A stretch of 64,000 bases of DNA from Thysanoteuthis rhombus (GCA_963457665.1 OY735220.1:32708469-32772468); one strand, 5' to 3'. Positions 1 through 10,757 are shown, counted from the stretch's first letter. The notes: a model not told the origin generated them from the sequence alone. Made by a program: numbers and translations.

Positions 1-169
1 GGGAATCAGTATCGCTATATTTGCAGTTATTTTTTCCCCAGGCAATGTCGAGTATTATTGCTTGTATGATGTAAAGTTGTAAGCACTGCGTAATAATCAT
101 TCTGTAAAAATCAAATATCTCTGGTTTACACGTATATCTGCTCTCACTCGACTTTCTTCCAATTTCTTG

Positions 170-945
170 ATGTGCTTTTTCAGCATATACCAAATTTCAC
201 GCAAAACTATCAATTGAAAGTAATACTGGGATGTCTCCCTCTAAAACTCTGCCTAGAATTGAATGTCTTGCTGGAACGAGCCAAGCACATCCCTCTCATT
301 AAAAGGTAACATTAAATAGAATTAGATTGAATTAAATTGCTTGCAAATACTATACGTCTATTGTATTTTCTATGGTTTCCATACGTTTTATTCTTCACCA
401 GAGGTGCGCCATCACTGTTGGGCAAAATGAAGGAGAAAGTCGGAAAAAAACGTTTGAGAACCTCTGAACAAGCATATGTTTTCAGTCACTAAAATGTTAC
501 ATTTTCTCCATGAATTAAAAACTTTCCACCTGACCTTGAAACATTTGAATGATTTCATTATAAGTATTTGCTAGATGTTTATGTAACCTGTGGTATCACG
601 GGTATGATTCATTAAACAAATACTTTCAAAAGATTTCCTTCATTTTACTGATCACATATTTATAATGACACCGGACCGAATTTAGTGCAAAATTGTCAAT
701 TGAGAATATTATTGGGATGTGTCTCTCTGAAACGGTGCCTAGAATTGAGTTACTTGAGTCAAACTCAAAACCTTCTCAATAAAATGTAATATCAAATCAT
801 ATCAAATTACTTATTGTACTTTCTACGGAATCCATACGTCTTACATTATATTCTCTACAAATGGTATACTGTAACTGCTGGATAGAATGAAGGCATAGAA
901 TCCCTTGAAAAATGTACATAAAGGTTGTGAACACATATTGAACTT
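170..945. repeat. Diverged two-unit tandem duplication
   Basis: Two direct copies of a roughly 280-bp A+T-rich segment lie about 490 bp apart (about 170-480 and 660-945). They share an ordered series of blocks: ATCAATTGAAAG/GTCAATTGAGAA, TGGGATGT, TGCCTAGAATTGA, CTCAATAAAA-like, ATCCATACGT and a closing GAATGAAGG. No coding frame survives through either copy. The source element is not recognised. Confidence 0.6.
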
Positions 946-1087
946 ATGGTTTTTATTTTTTATTAGTTATTCTTTCATTTTAATGTTAGTTACTTTTCAT
1001 CTCAACTACTCATTCATTCAGCCTGAATAATGTGAATTAAAACAGGAAGAAGTGTATACAAATTATTGCAAATGTTACTAACAGTAC

Positions 1088-1232
<145 letters not shown>

Positions 1233-1616
1233 TGAGTCTCAACTAATCTCAAGGTGTTTTAATGTATGATGATCAGACATGAAACCTTGAGAGTTTTTAT
1301 GACGTAATTTTTATTGTTATGTCATAATAGGTAAGTAAATCAACCAATGAGATCATCCCATTTGAGCGCAAACAAACAAATAAATAAACAGAAAATTTTC
1401 CATGTAAGCTCATTATATGTATAATTACAGACTTTGTTTTCTTGACACTGTTATTGTGAATACTATTGTTATCTGTGCTGTCATTGTTCCACTGTTGTTG
1501 CTTATAAAACTAAAGGTTATTATTATTCCACTGGCAATCATTAATATCTCCATCAGCATTATCATTTTCATCATCGTCGTCGTCGCTGTGATGAAGATTC
1601 ATTACAGAGCCACCCT

Positions 1617-1725
1617 CTAGTGTAGTGAATTTTATTCTCTCTGGGTGCTCAACAATCGAGGCTCCGTTACATTTTGAATTGAATGGCCTCAGTTCAGTCT
1701 CTACAGACACTGGATAATTTTGGCA
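1617..1725 (+). repeat. Dispersed repeat K, copy 1
   Basis: TAGTGTAGTGAATTTTATTC followed by GGGTGCTCAACAATC matches segments near 5.89 kb and 38.54 kb, where the equivalent reads GTAGTRARTTCGATC. The TTCGATC core resembles a polymerase III B box, so this may be a SINE fragment. Non-coding. Confidence 0.4.
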
Positions 1726-1771
1726 TCAGTTTGACTGAAATTAGGAGTCAAACAAACTTAAGGGGGCTCCA

Positions 1772-1840
1772 CTCCCTGGTAGGGAATCAGAGTTGTCCTT
1801 CTCCTAAACTGGTTATGTTGCGAAAGTTAGAGAGCCCGAT
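1772..1840 (-). repeat. Dispersed repeat G, fragment
   Basis: In reverse complement this matches the block with GTAACCAGTCT...GGAAAAGGACAA seen at 28.97 kb and 39.17 kb (here AGTTGTCCTTCTCC then AAACTGGTTA). Short, diverged, non-coding. Confidence 0.45.
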
Positions 1841-1899
1841 ATGTCTGATATTTTAATCATACCTTGGAGAGAAGAAATGGATTCACTATTTTCCCAGGG

Positions 1900-1980
1900 G
1901 TATTAGTACGAAGTGAACATCGGGTCGCCGATTCCATTGTCCATACTGTTACTGCCACAATGATCGCACCTCCCCAAATT
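1900..1980 (-). mobile_element. tRNA-related SINE head, family L
   Basis: Read on the minus strand it runs GGAGGTGCGATCATTGTGGC, then AGTAACAGTATGGA, then AATGGAATCGGCGA. The same order occurs at 21.83 kb and, better preserved with a box-B-like GGTTCAATC, at 62.8 kb. A strongly decayed tRNA-like promoter region; boundaries uncertain. Confidence 0.45.
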
Positions 1981-2044
1981 TGAACAAAGTAAATACCTAA
2001 GGCGTTCGCCAGAGGGGTGATTAACAATCTTGACATTTCCTTGT

Positions 2045-2494
2045 GTAAAAATCCTAAAAAGAAGGGTGTATAACCAATGCATCCGCCCAATAGTCACTTA
2101 TGGAGCCGCAACATGGAACCTAACCAAGAGACTGACCCGTAAATTAAGAACCATGCAACGTACACATGAAAGAATAATGCTGGGCCTCACATGGAGAGAC
2201 CGCAAGACAGCACAGTACATCCGAGAAAAGACAAGAGTCAGGGACATCATAGAATCCATTAAAAATTTCAAATGGCCGTGGGCTGGCCATGTTGCAAGAA
2301 TGGCAGACAACCGATGGACATCACGACTCACGACATGGATCCCCCGAGACCACATGCTCAACCGAGGCTGGTAGAGTATTAGATGGAGACACGAGCTAGA
2401 TAAGTTCAGGAAGTACTGGCTCTGCGACACCCATGATAGAGAAGTGTGGCAAATCCTGGGGAGGGTCTATGTCCAACGACGGACGTTAAAAGAC

Positions 2495-2570
<76 letters not shown>
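2045..2570 (+). mobile_element. LINE 3' end with (ATG)n tail
   Basis: This is the 3' end of a non-LTR retrotransposon. An open frame to 2374 encodes the C-terminal tail of an endonuclease/reverse-transcriptase polyprotein: RRVYNQCIRPIVTYGAATWN, then RTMQRTHERIMLGLTWRDRK, then WAGHVARMADNRWT. After one in-frame stop the similarity continues (HELDKFRKYWL...VQRRTLKD), and the element ends in a long ATG run (about 2495-2570). The family's usual protein is far longer, so this is a 5'-truncated dead copy typical of incomplete target-primed insertion. The WAGHVARM tail is common in invertebrate RTE-like/related LINEs; the exact clade cannot be fixed from this end alone. Confidence 0.85.
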
Positions 2571-2572
<2 letters not shown>

Positions 2573-2574
2573 AT

Positions 2575-3415
2575 GAGCCTCCATCCTTGTTGCGTAGTTG
2601 GATGTTGATGCTCGAAGGTATAAACGATAAAAGTCACCATTATTGTCGTAAGATACTCATCTCCGTTTCTGTTTTCCGTGCTGATCCCTGTTAAGCTTCC
2701 TGGCAACTCCCGTGAATCAGGGTCCACTGCCACTTTTCCAGAGAGGGGTGAAAATATATATATATCCAGACGTTGGCTGTCAGGTAAGAAAAACTTCAGG
2801 TCGTCTAGGCTGTAGTTCGTCTGGACGTGTCACTTCATGGTGACGCAGAAGATCCCCAGGCTCTACAAGGTTTCAACTTTCAAACCTACCTTCGCCCTCT
2901 GTGAGAAGGCCTGATACTGGGGATGTCCCGTTTGTGCCCCCTCCCTGTGGACTCCCATGCTTCCATGTTGATAAATGTCACTTTACCTCGCACATCCTTG
3001 GGCCAATGTGCCCGATGGAATTCAACGATTGTTCTAGTTCAATTTCCCTCTCTTACTCATGAACTCAAGACCACACATATGGTTATTGTAACCTAACGCA
3101 ACTTATAAACAGACGACTTTCTTTTTTTTTTTTTTTTTAGAGTAATACGGTCTAGCTTCCTCTCTGATATATGGTCTTGGGCCAGTCTAAGGTAAGATTA
3201 GTAAATATCTGTACGATACAGAGGGTAAATATCACATTTTAGAAAGTATCTAATAAACTTTTCGATGTTCTGATGAAATGAATCTCTTCCTTGTTCTCTC
3301 CTACTTATTGCTAACATCCCAACAGCAATATATTCACCGAATTTGGATCTAATATGTGTGAATTCAGTTGCACAAATCTAATGAGATAAGGATTCATAAA
3401 CACGTTGAAAATCAT
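2575..3415. other. Unassigned intergenic sequence
   Basis: A comparatively G+C-richer stretch (2760-3010) with no frame longer than about 60 codons and no match to other repeats in the window, followed by an A+T-rich part with an 18-base T run near 3121. I see no gene here. Confidence 0.4.
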
Positions 3416-3417
3416 GT

Positions 3418-3630
3418 TATCAGGACAACTGTCCTGGAACGATTGCTCCCATTGGACAACTGACCCATGGATAACTGCCTCAGATAATTGACTCTTGACA
3501 ATAGTCCCCGGACAATTGCCCCATGGATGTGATCACTAATACATAATTTCCACTAACTTCAACTTTGGCTTTACGGTTGCTATGCTATTGTTAAGGTCAA
3601 TTATCCGGGGGCAATTATCCAGTCCTTGAA
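3418..3630 (+). mobile_element. Fold-back element, family C copy 1
   Basis: The left arm is a degenerate array of GGACAATTGCCCC-like units (GGACAACTGTCC, GGACAACTGACCC, GGATAACTGCC, GGACAATTGCCCC). The right arm carries the inverse (GGTCAATTATCCGGGGGCAA). The ~70-bp middle (AATTTCCACTAACTTCAAC) matches the middle of the copy at 38.73 kb in opposite orientation. Non-autonomous, about 210 bp, no coding capacity. Confidence 0.65.
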
Positions 3631-3954
3631 CGTTGATGACAAACCGCCCAGCATGTCGAAATTTCAATCTTTCAACTAATCCTGTATCGGAGTGTTACTT
3701 ACAGGCATACATGTATTTAGGTTCCAGGTAAATGCTTGTGGATATAGTAGCATATTTTTCTAGTATATTGATGATAACTGGGGATTTACGAAATATGACT
3801 TGAAATTTTAAAAAAAAGCTTTTAAGACCAGGATGATAAAATGAAATTTTAAAAGTTACCCTAATTCAATGTCCTTTCCAAAGCCCATCGTAGGTCACCG
3901 AGAAAATTTATGGCATGTCGACAGTGTCACGCATGTCATTGGTTTGTCATCACT

Positions 3955-4420
3955 GACCTAGAACTCTCACGTACATATTTATATACATACTTATATTATT
4001 AAGGAACAGATATATAATCCGACTGGAATAATGGTAAATTGCGCTATACATTCAAAATAATATAACACAATTCATAATTATTTCTGTCGGGTTATGTATC
4101 CATTTCTTAATAATATAATTGTCTGCGTTGAAAGAAACAAATCGAGCAGATATATACAATGAATGAACAAAAATGAGACCTTGTAGTTGAAGCAGTTATT
4201 TATGCCTCTGCATTATTGACGGCTGTTTAGCTCAATAATAAAGGCAACGCAACGTTGGAGTGACTACCTTATCGGTCGCAGGTTCGATTCCTTTTTCTTT
4301 GATTGTTGATTCGATTCACGTTGTCGAACCCAACTGATACATCCACCGTGTAATAACAGGCAATCATTTCAAATCGAGTTTTAAAGAATATAACGTAATT
4401 TATAATACTATGTATTTACG
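3955..4420 (+). mobile_element. tRNA-derived composite SINE, family I copy 1
   Basis: The tRNA-like part is clear: box A at about 4225 (TGTTTAGCTCAATAATA) and box B GGTTCGATTCC at about 4281. A ~250-bp leader lies upstream (TATCCATTTCTTAATAATAT, then GAAGCAGTTATTT), and a tail with GTAATAACAGGCAATCATTTC follows. The same leader-tRNA-tail order is present on the minus strand at 39.97-40.34 kb. Such elements depend on LINE machinery for transposition and on RNA polymerase III for transcription. After the tail, leader-like sequence reappears near 4385, hinting at a dimer. Confidence 0.75.
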
Positions 4421-4613
4421 TGAGTTTGCAATGAAGTAAAATGTGTCACATTAATGGAACACCCAGTAAGGAACGACTTCATAATCAAAGGTTTGTCAGA
4501 TTAAAGCATTGATCATCCATCGTCCAAAGGCTCCACAAATGCCATGACCTATCATCAAATAAACAAGCAGATTGATATTGGTATCTATCGCTCTATCTAT
4601 CTCATTCTGTTCA

Positions 4614-4616
<3 letters not shown>

Positions 4617-4661
<45 letters not shown>
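4617..4661. repeat. (CTAT)n microsatellite
   Basis: About eleven uninterrupted CTAT units. Confidence 0.95.
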
Positions 4662-4995
4662 CGCACGTGCATGCGTGAATTTAATTACGTATTTCTGCAT
4701 TTGAGACGTTTCCCCTGGCTCCTATAAATGTTGGTCCTTTGATTAGACGTATAAGTATTCAAAAGTAGCTGTTTAACATAATAAATAGATTGATAAGGAG
4801 AAAAGGGCAAGTAAAAATACGAAAGTGAAAGAATAACAAAAAGAATGAAACTGAAAAGAACAGATATGAGAGAGAGAGAGAGAGGGGAGGGAGAAAAAGA
4901 AGAAAAAGAAGGAGAAGAAAAGAGAAAGTCGACAACCCCCTTTACGTGAGAGAACGTGTGGGGGGAGGATAACTGGAGGAGTATCCAGAGAGTTC

Positions 4996-5166
4996 AGAGA
5001 AACGTCAATTATCCAAACATCGGATCATCCGAACTAGACTTCAAGGTCCCGTTATTGTGTTCAGTATGGTTTTGTTTTTTTTATGATCTGATCATTTATC
5101 TGAACTATCAATTATCCGAACCAAATATTTCCCATCCAAATCGTTCGGATAAATGAGGTTTCTTTG
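4996..5166. mobile_element. pogo/Tigger-like MITE
   Basis: The ends form an imperfect ~22-bp inverted repeat: left AGAAACGTCAATTATCCAAA, right (reverse complement) AGAAACCTCATTTATCCGAA. The TTATCCGAAC motif recurs inside the element. TCNNTTATCCGAAC termini are typical of pogo/Tigger-class DNA transposons; at 170 bp it is non-autonomous. A short open frame (4956-5156) merely crosses it. Confidence 0.55.
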
Positions 5167-5595
5167 TAGTTAAATCAACAACAAAAAAGTGATCCAGCGA
5201 TGGGATAGACGAAGAAAAAAGAAGCTTGGGAGATATAGAGCGGGTAATATAAAAGTGGGAGAAGTAGTAAAAGATGTAGTCAAGAGCGAATAAGAGGTAA
5301 AGAGTGGTATAGAGGGGGGAGGGGTAACGAATGAGAGATGGTATAAAATATAACAGAACAGGATATTAAACGTTTTCCTTGCCAACTGAGCTACAAGAAC
5401 CCTACAATTGACAAAGACAAAGACAAAATCAAACCTTTAAGCGTACCCTTCTTCTTCGATCTCTCTCAGCGTCATATTTGTCATTGTTTTTTTCTGTTTT
5501 TTTTTTTTTTCAAAATTAAGATGAAAGACAAAATTATTAAAAACAATAATAATGGATGATAATATTTCATCTAAAAAAGCATAAATAAAGATAAT

Positions 5596-5826
5596 ATTGT
5601 TCAAGCGTAGATCCAGGGATGTCCAAGCGCTCCGACCCACCCACTGCTCAGACAAAGGACAATTAAAAAAATCAAATACCTAGATAAAGAAATGTAATGA
5701 ATAAGAAATCCAAATAATCTTATTCTAAACTTTAGAAAAAATATTACATCCATGGTGTCATTAGACAGATGGAATAAAAAACAGAAGATTGGACCCCACT
5801 GCTCAAAATCCTGGATCCACCCTTAT
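5596..5826. mobile_element. MITE-like element with GGATCCAG ends
   Basis: Left end GCGTAGATCCAGGGATGTCC and right end (reverse complement) AAGGGTGGATCCAGGATTTT form an imperfect inverted repeat. Both ends also carry CCCACTGCTCA next to the terminus, in direct orientation. A similar GGGGCGGATCCAGGAATC motif occurs at 42.18 kb. Superfamily unknown. Confidence 0.45.
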
Positions 5827-5869
5827 TTTTATTATCATTGATTGAAAACTTCGCCTTAGTGCAGTATTT

Positions 5870-5940
5870 AACAAGCAAGTGAACCAGTCCTACTGTAGTA
5901 AATTCGATCTTCACTGGGTGCGCAACAATAGTTGCCTAAA
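5870..5940 (+). repeat. Dispersed repeat K, copy 2
   Basis: GTGAACCAGTCCTACTGTAG followed by TAAATTCGATCTTCACTGGG and TGCGCAACAATAG matches copies at 1.62 and 38.52 kb. Non-coding. Confidence 0.45.
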
Positions 5941-6135
5941 GTTTAGTAAATACTGAGACCTGCTTGTTGGCTAAAGTAGATGCGTATTCCCAACCGGTGC
6001 CAAATGTCAGTTTCGTGCCCAGGTAAGAAAGGCAGGATTTCAAATGCTGATTTCCAAAGCAGACACTTACTTGGTAGACTTGCAGAACCCAATCTTTCCC
6101 CATATTCGGTTTGATATATTCAAATACAATTGAAG

Positions 6136-6138
<3 letters not shown>

Positions 6139-6167
<29 letters not shown>
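6139..6167. repeat. (TC)n microsatellite
   Basis: An uninterrupted TC run that directly abuts the start of repeat family B copy 1. Confidence 0.9.
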
Positions 6168-6169
<2 letters not shown>

Positions 6170-6170
<1 letters not shown>

Positions 6171-6545
6171 GTGTGTATGCACCGCGATAACTTGTCAACT
6201 GGCCATGGCACAAAGTTGACATTCACCACCTATGTTAGTCAGCACACAAGGTAGTGTAGTGTCGAGTCAAGAAAGTTTTATGAAATAGATTTTGAAAATC
6301 AAATATTATAGGTCTTCCTTCGTCGTTTCTCAAATCATCTCTTCCGCTCTTTGGAATTAGCTAAATTTATGTATGAAATATCTGAATCGGTGACACTGAG
6401 GAGAAGTAATCGAAATACTTTGAAGCTGTAATTTCGTGCTATTGATGGAAAATTATTTTACATCACAATTATGACAGGCTGTTCCACAGACCATGAAGTT
6501 CAGCCCCGTTCAAACATGCTCACTTGGGACAGGCATTGCCCCAGT
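6170..6545 (+). repeat. Dispersed repeat B, copy 1
   Basis: First of four ~330-400-bp copies. Shared landmarks in order: GTGTATGCACCGC, CAACTGGCCAT, GTAGTGTAGTGTCGAGTC, GTGACACTGA(A/G)GAGAAGTAA, CGAAATACT, AAAATTATTTTACA and CCGTTCAAACATGC. No frame is conserved between copies. Copies 1-3 each begin next to a TC- or TG-type microsatellite, suggesting a defined 5' end. The class is unknown; a SINE-like or MITE nature is possible. Confidence 0.65.
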
Positions 6546-6579
6546 TAAGCTAAACTCAGTAATCATCGGAAACAAAATC

Positions 6580-6905
6580 AGAATAAAGGAAGAAACAAAG
6601 CCGAAGGAAAAGGAAGAAAGAGAGAGATACTAAGACACGGAATGTGAGAGAGAGACTAGAAGATAGGATATAAGAAAAAATCTAAAAGTGCAGAATCGGG
6701 AGACGGAGATGGTTCAAAAGAAATAATACACAGTGAGAGATAATGTGAAAGCGAGAGATGAACAAAGCATAGAATGAATAAGGAAAAGGATAAATTGACG
6801 TATGGAAGGGACAGGGTGAAGGTGATAGAGAGGGGGAGCGAGAGAGAGAGAGAGAGAAAGAGAAGCTGAAAAATATAGTCGGAGAAATTTGAAAGAGAGA
6901 TGCTA
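6580..6905. repeat. Purine-rich tract
   Basis: Predominantly A and G on the plus strand with GAGA and GGAAAG motifs. The 102-aa frame on the minus strand here is serine/leucine low-complexity translation, not a gene. Confidence 0.6.
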
Positions 6906-6959
6906 TCTAAACCACGGTGTGACGTGGTCGCTAGAGAGGCTCTCTCGATCAGCTTGCGA

Positions 6960-7570
6960 ACCATTTATCCACAACATACGTAAGTATCCAGCCATTTGAT
7001 ATTAACCCAAAAATAGCCAACCTAGGGTAGTGATGCCTAAGGCCTTCCGAGTATTCCCATTGGGACCTAACACACTTATCTCAGCGCCCCTTTCACTTTT
7101 TTAAACAGTCTGCAAAGTCCTTCGGACGGATTCTTCTTAATCTCGTACACAGTCTCGTACACGGTCTGAAATCTCTCTTCACGAGACTTCCTCTGATTGA
7201 TCGCCAAGTTACATTGAAGCCGTGTAACCGTGTCCCGAGATATTCAAAATGGTTGGTTATTTTTCTGACAGGTCTCACGTCTTATACACGAGTACAGGGG
7301 ACTTGTCTTCGTGATGGGATCTCTCCCTCCACTGGTGAACCACTATATATAAATTTGCATTGGGAGCCCGGGGTTTCAAATAGAGACACCCCCCCCCCCC
7401 CCCCCCTGCAAAAAAACCCTCCCATCTACGCCTCTGCTTATAGACACGGGTGAAAGGACGCCACGCAGGGCTGCGTTGGTTAACAAGCTCGTCACACAGA
7501 CCATCACCACTTCAGCATGTTCGATCATCAGTGGATACCCGAAACTTACGGCCTTGAGTCAGACTAAGCT
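6960..7570. other. Unassigned intergenic sequence with an 18-base C run
   Basis: No recognisable gene. A poly-C run lies at 7389-7406. Neighbouring short open frames (61-79 aa) lack any recognised motif. A CTATATATAA stretch near 7343 is TATA-like but has no supporting downstream gene. Confidence 0.4.
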
Positions 7571-7572
7571 TA

Positions 7573-7573
<1 letters not shown>

Positions 7574-7651
<78 letters not shown>
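7574..7651. repeat. Compound microsatellite (TA)n(GA)n
   Basis: TA run to about 7603 followed directly by a GA run, then short GATA/GACA units. Confidence 0.95.
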
Positions 7652-7657
<6 letters not shown>

Positions 7658-7904
7658 CAGACAGACAGAGTGAGACAGAGATTGGTTCGTGCAGAATATT
7701 GTTTACGCCGTTGTTCTATTCAATTAATATGGAATGTCTTACACCGTTTTGCTCTATTTCCCGTTTGCTATGGTCAGCTAGGCGCTAGGGTCATTAGGTG
7801 TATACGCCATCAGAACGAGGCTGGCCGACCCAAATCTCGTCAGCTCGACTCGGCCCGACTCTGGCTGCACTCGCTGACAGCACCGGGGGTATCAGGGTGA
7901 GGGG

Positions 7905-8940
7905 AACAGAAGATTGGAAAAGAAAAGATATAAAGGGGGGGGGGTAAAGAGAGTGATGGTGAGGGACAGGGAGGAGGGAATGGGAAAAGTTGTCGGAAGG
8001 GGAGGAAAGTACGAAGTGGGAAGAGTAGGGTGCATTTCCTGGACGGATCCTGAACGGAAAAGAAGAGAAGACAACATTGTTAGAGATGGTGGGCAGGGGT
8101 ATAAAGAGATAAGAAGCTGAAAGAAGTATTTAAGCCAAGTTAAGATGAAAGAAAAGGTGTAGAGGAAGAAACCGGCTGATGAAAAGAATATAAAAGCGGA
8201 GAAACAGAAGAAAAACACATAAGGAGAAAAAGAAAAAGGAAGAAAAAGAAAGAAAAAGAGGGAAAAGGTAGAGAAGGTTCAGTTATGAAAGAAACAAGGT
8301 GGAGAGAAAAGAAAGGATAAAAGGAAGAAAAAAAGATTAAGAGCTAAATATGGAGAAAATCAGACAGAAAAAAAAGAAAAGAGTGAAGTCGAAATCGAAG
8401 ACAATATGAAAAGAAGAAAGCGGGAAAGAACAGAAAAATGAAGAAAGAATCAGAAAGGTAGAAAGGAAGAAAGAATTTTTGAAAAAATAAGAAAGAAATA
8501 ATGACAAAAGACTCGGAAATATAGAAAGGAAGAAAGTCAGAAGGAAACTAAAAAATAAGAAATAAAAAATGAAAAGAGAATCAGAAAGATAGAAAGAAAG
8601 ACATTAAAAAAAGAGAGAGAGTAAAAAGAAAGAAAGAACAAGAAAGAAAGAACCAGAAAGGAAGAAAGAGAGAAAATAGGAGAGGGAGAAAAGGGCATAG
8701 AAAGAAAGTATGATCAAAATGATTGGAAAAAAGAATAGGAAAGAAAACTAAATCAATAGGAAATGAAGGAGAAAAAAAAGAGAAATTAAATGCATTAGTC
8801 ACTTGAAATGTAAAGAAGGAAAGAATACGGCTATAAAAGAAAGAAACAATGAAAATGCAAAAGAAGAAAATGAAAATGAGCTCACAGAGAGGAAGGAGAG
8901 GAGGGGAAAGAGAAAAGAAAAAGGGAAGTAAAAATGGAAA
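7905..8940. repeat. Long polypurine tract
   Basis: Nearly 1 kb of plus strand is overwhelmingly A and G, built from GAAA, AGAA and GGAAGAAA words. Minus-strand frames (e.g. 7892-8218, 8581-9002) are phenylalanine/serine/leucine low-complexity shadows. It ends exactly where a LINE fragment begins. Confidence 0.8.
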
Positions 8941-8941
8941 T

Positions 8942-9215
8942 AAAAGGAGTCCAAGATATCATAGAAGCCATGAGAAAACTTAAATGGCAATGGACTGGTC
9001 ATGTGGTGAGAATGTCAGAGAAGTTCTGGATATCACAAGTGACAACGTGGATCCCCAGAGATCACATGCGAAACCGGGGCCGAGAAAAATATAAGGTGGT
9101 GTGACGAAGGAGAAAAATTCAGAAAATACTCGCTCTGTGACCCCCACGATAAAGAGGTCTGGCGAATCTTAAGGAAGTTCTATGTACAACAATGGACGCT
9201 AAAAAGCTGATGGTG
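8942..9215 (+). mobile_element. LINE 3' fragment
   Basis: Encodes a degenerate version of the same LINE tail as at 2.05 kb: KGVQDIIEAMRKLKWQWTGH, VVRMSEKFWISQVTTWIPRD, then HMRNRG. One or more frame shifts separate it from the terminal LWRILRKFYVQQWTLKS-like segment. It stops at AAAAAGCTGATGG, the family 3' end, without an expanded trinucleotide tail. Confidence 0.8.
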
Positions 9216-9319
9216 AGATAAAGAGAAAGGAATGGAAATGATGTTTGGAGGGACGAAGTTCGACGATGCATCCACCATCAGGGGAGCAGAAGGAGGAAGA
9301 GGAGGGGGAAGATGGGGAT

Positions 9320-9530
9320 GGTTCATCCGGAAGTCTCGACCAAGTTTCATATCAATCCAACATAATACGGCGGGGGAAAATTAGTATTCAGCATTACTAG
9401 TTGTGGTAGTAGTATCAGGAGGAGGAAGAAGAGAAGATAAAGATGAGGAGTGTTTAACTGAAGGTCTAGACTAAGTTTCATATCAATCCTACAGGATGTA
9501 ACTTAGGAAATTGATATTTAATATGTTAGG
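9320..9530. repeat. Two-unit direct repeat
   Basis: AAGTTTCATATCAATCC occurs at about 9350 and 9474, each preceded by GAAG(T/G)TC and followed by an A+T-rich stretch containing GATATTTA/AGTATTCA. The units are about 125 bp apart and separated by AGGAGGAAGA-rich sequence. Origin unknown. Confidence 0.5.
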
Positions 9531-9957
9531 GACCGAGCGAGCGGCCGACTGACCGACTGATACGTGGATGCATCTGGAAAAATTAATAAAAATCTGTTAT
9601 AAAATTCTTGATATTTTGAAAGCTTGGCTTAGTACAGCTTGCAATGGGGTTGGACTGCGTTACACTAATTTTCCAAGTGGGGAGTGGCTACCTTCCTTGA
9701 AAGTCGGCATTCGGAATCCAGGCTTCCACCTGTACTCGAGCACTGACCACCACAACTGGTGAGAAATATGCAGTTGTTAAAGCCATCAAGCAGTCAGTCA
9801 GATTTGCTTCATCTTTTTAGACAAAGGTTAAAAAAAGGCGAGTGAATTAATTTGAGAGGAATCGAAAAAACATTATAAAGAAATAAAACATCAATATGCT
9901 GTTGTTACATGTGTACAATTAGCCTACTTATTTTTTTCTATTCGTACAACTTCTGTT

Positions 9958-9961
9958 TATA

Positions 9962-10025
<64 letters not shown>

Positions 10026-10026
10026 A
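9958..10026. repeat. Compound microsatellite (TA)n(TG)n
   Basis: TA run to about 10008, then TG to 10025. Confidence 0.95.
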
Positions 10027-10027
10027 A

Positions 10028-10320
10028 TAATGTTATCCGAAAGTAGAACGTTGCTAGGAAAACTTTTCGTTAGCCGAAATCGCGTGAAACGAACTACCTT
10101 TAATTTATGTGGGAACAATTTTTAGCGTCCCCAGACTTCCCCACTCCCAATTATTTGGATCGTATTTCAGTCTGAGTAATCGGTGATCATGGTGGTGGGA
10201 GATACCTGCGTCAAAACAAAAGCTAAATGCTATTCTGTCATTTCACCTTTTTTCGAAAAAATTAAGAATTAGCGAAAGCGAACTTTTTGAAAAGCGGGGA
10301 CTACGTGTATTTGATTTCTA
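10028..10320 (-). mobile_element. pogo-like MITE remnant
   Basis: Read on the minus strand it opens CGTAGTCCCCGCTTTTCAAA, continues AAGTTCGCTTTCGCTAATTC, and later has TTTCGGCTAACGAAAAG. CCCCGC...TTCGC(T)TT..CGCTA ends are widespread among pogo/Tigger-type non-autonomous elements. The far end (GTTATCCGAAAGTAGAACG) is a weak inverse of the near end. Internal CATTAAT-like and GGGAACAATTTTTAG words fit the same type. Confidence 0.5.
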
Positions 10321-10561
10321 TTTGTGATTTTGTCAAAGAAAAGACACTAAAAAAACAAGGTGTGTCGGAGATATTTCAAGTGGCAACTTGTTACCTTCAA
10401 GTTGGTATAGTCAATGGTTACATAAAGAGATCCAAAATATTCATTATATAAGTAGATTACTTTTACACTAGCAACCTTTTCTTATCTTCTGATATCTCCA
10501 CTTCTAAAATTCTTCTGTCCATCCCTTCTAAACAATCATCTGCTTATGTTTACCCTTTCAC

Positions 10562-10571
10562 AGAGAGATAG

Positions 10572-10647
<76 letters not shown>
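10562..10647. repeat. (GATA)n(GA)n microsatellite
   Basis: About six GATA units then a GA run of more than 50 bases. Confidence 0.95.
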
Positions 10648-10648
<1 letters not shown>

Positions 10649-10757
10649 ATTATTCCACAGGGAGAGTCCAATAGATGTAAGGAAAAGCTACACCAGTTGG
10701 AGATTATTTGATAGTCACTAACTTGGAAATTTTGCAAAAAAGGGTCTGCATTGATAA

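Noticed and set aside
4216-4295. Functional tRNA gene at the SINE head
   Set aside because: Boxes A and B are present, but the D loop is disrupted, it is embedded in a repeated unit, and the cloverleaf does not close.
4617-4661. CRISPR array or similar spaced repeats
   Set aside because: No unit-spacer alternation anywhere in the window; this and similar tracts are simple tetranucleotide runs.
7340-7350. TATA box and core promoter
   Set aside because: TATA-like words are expected in such A+T-rich DNA; no downstream gene or initiator evidence.
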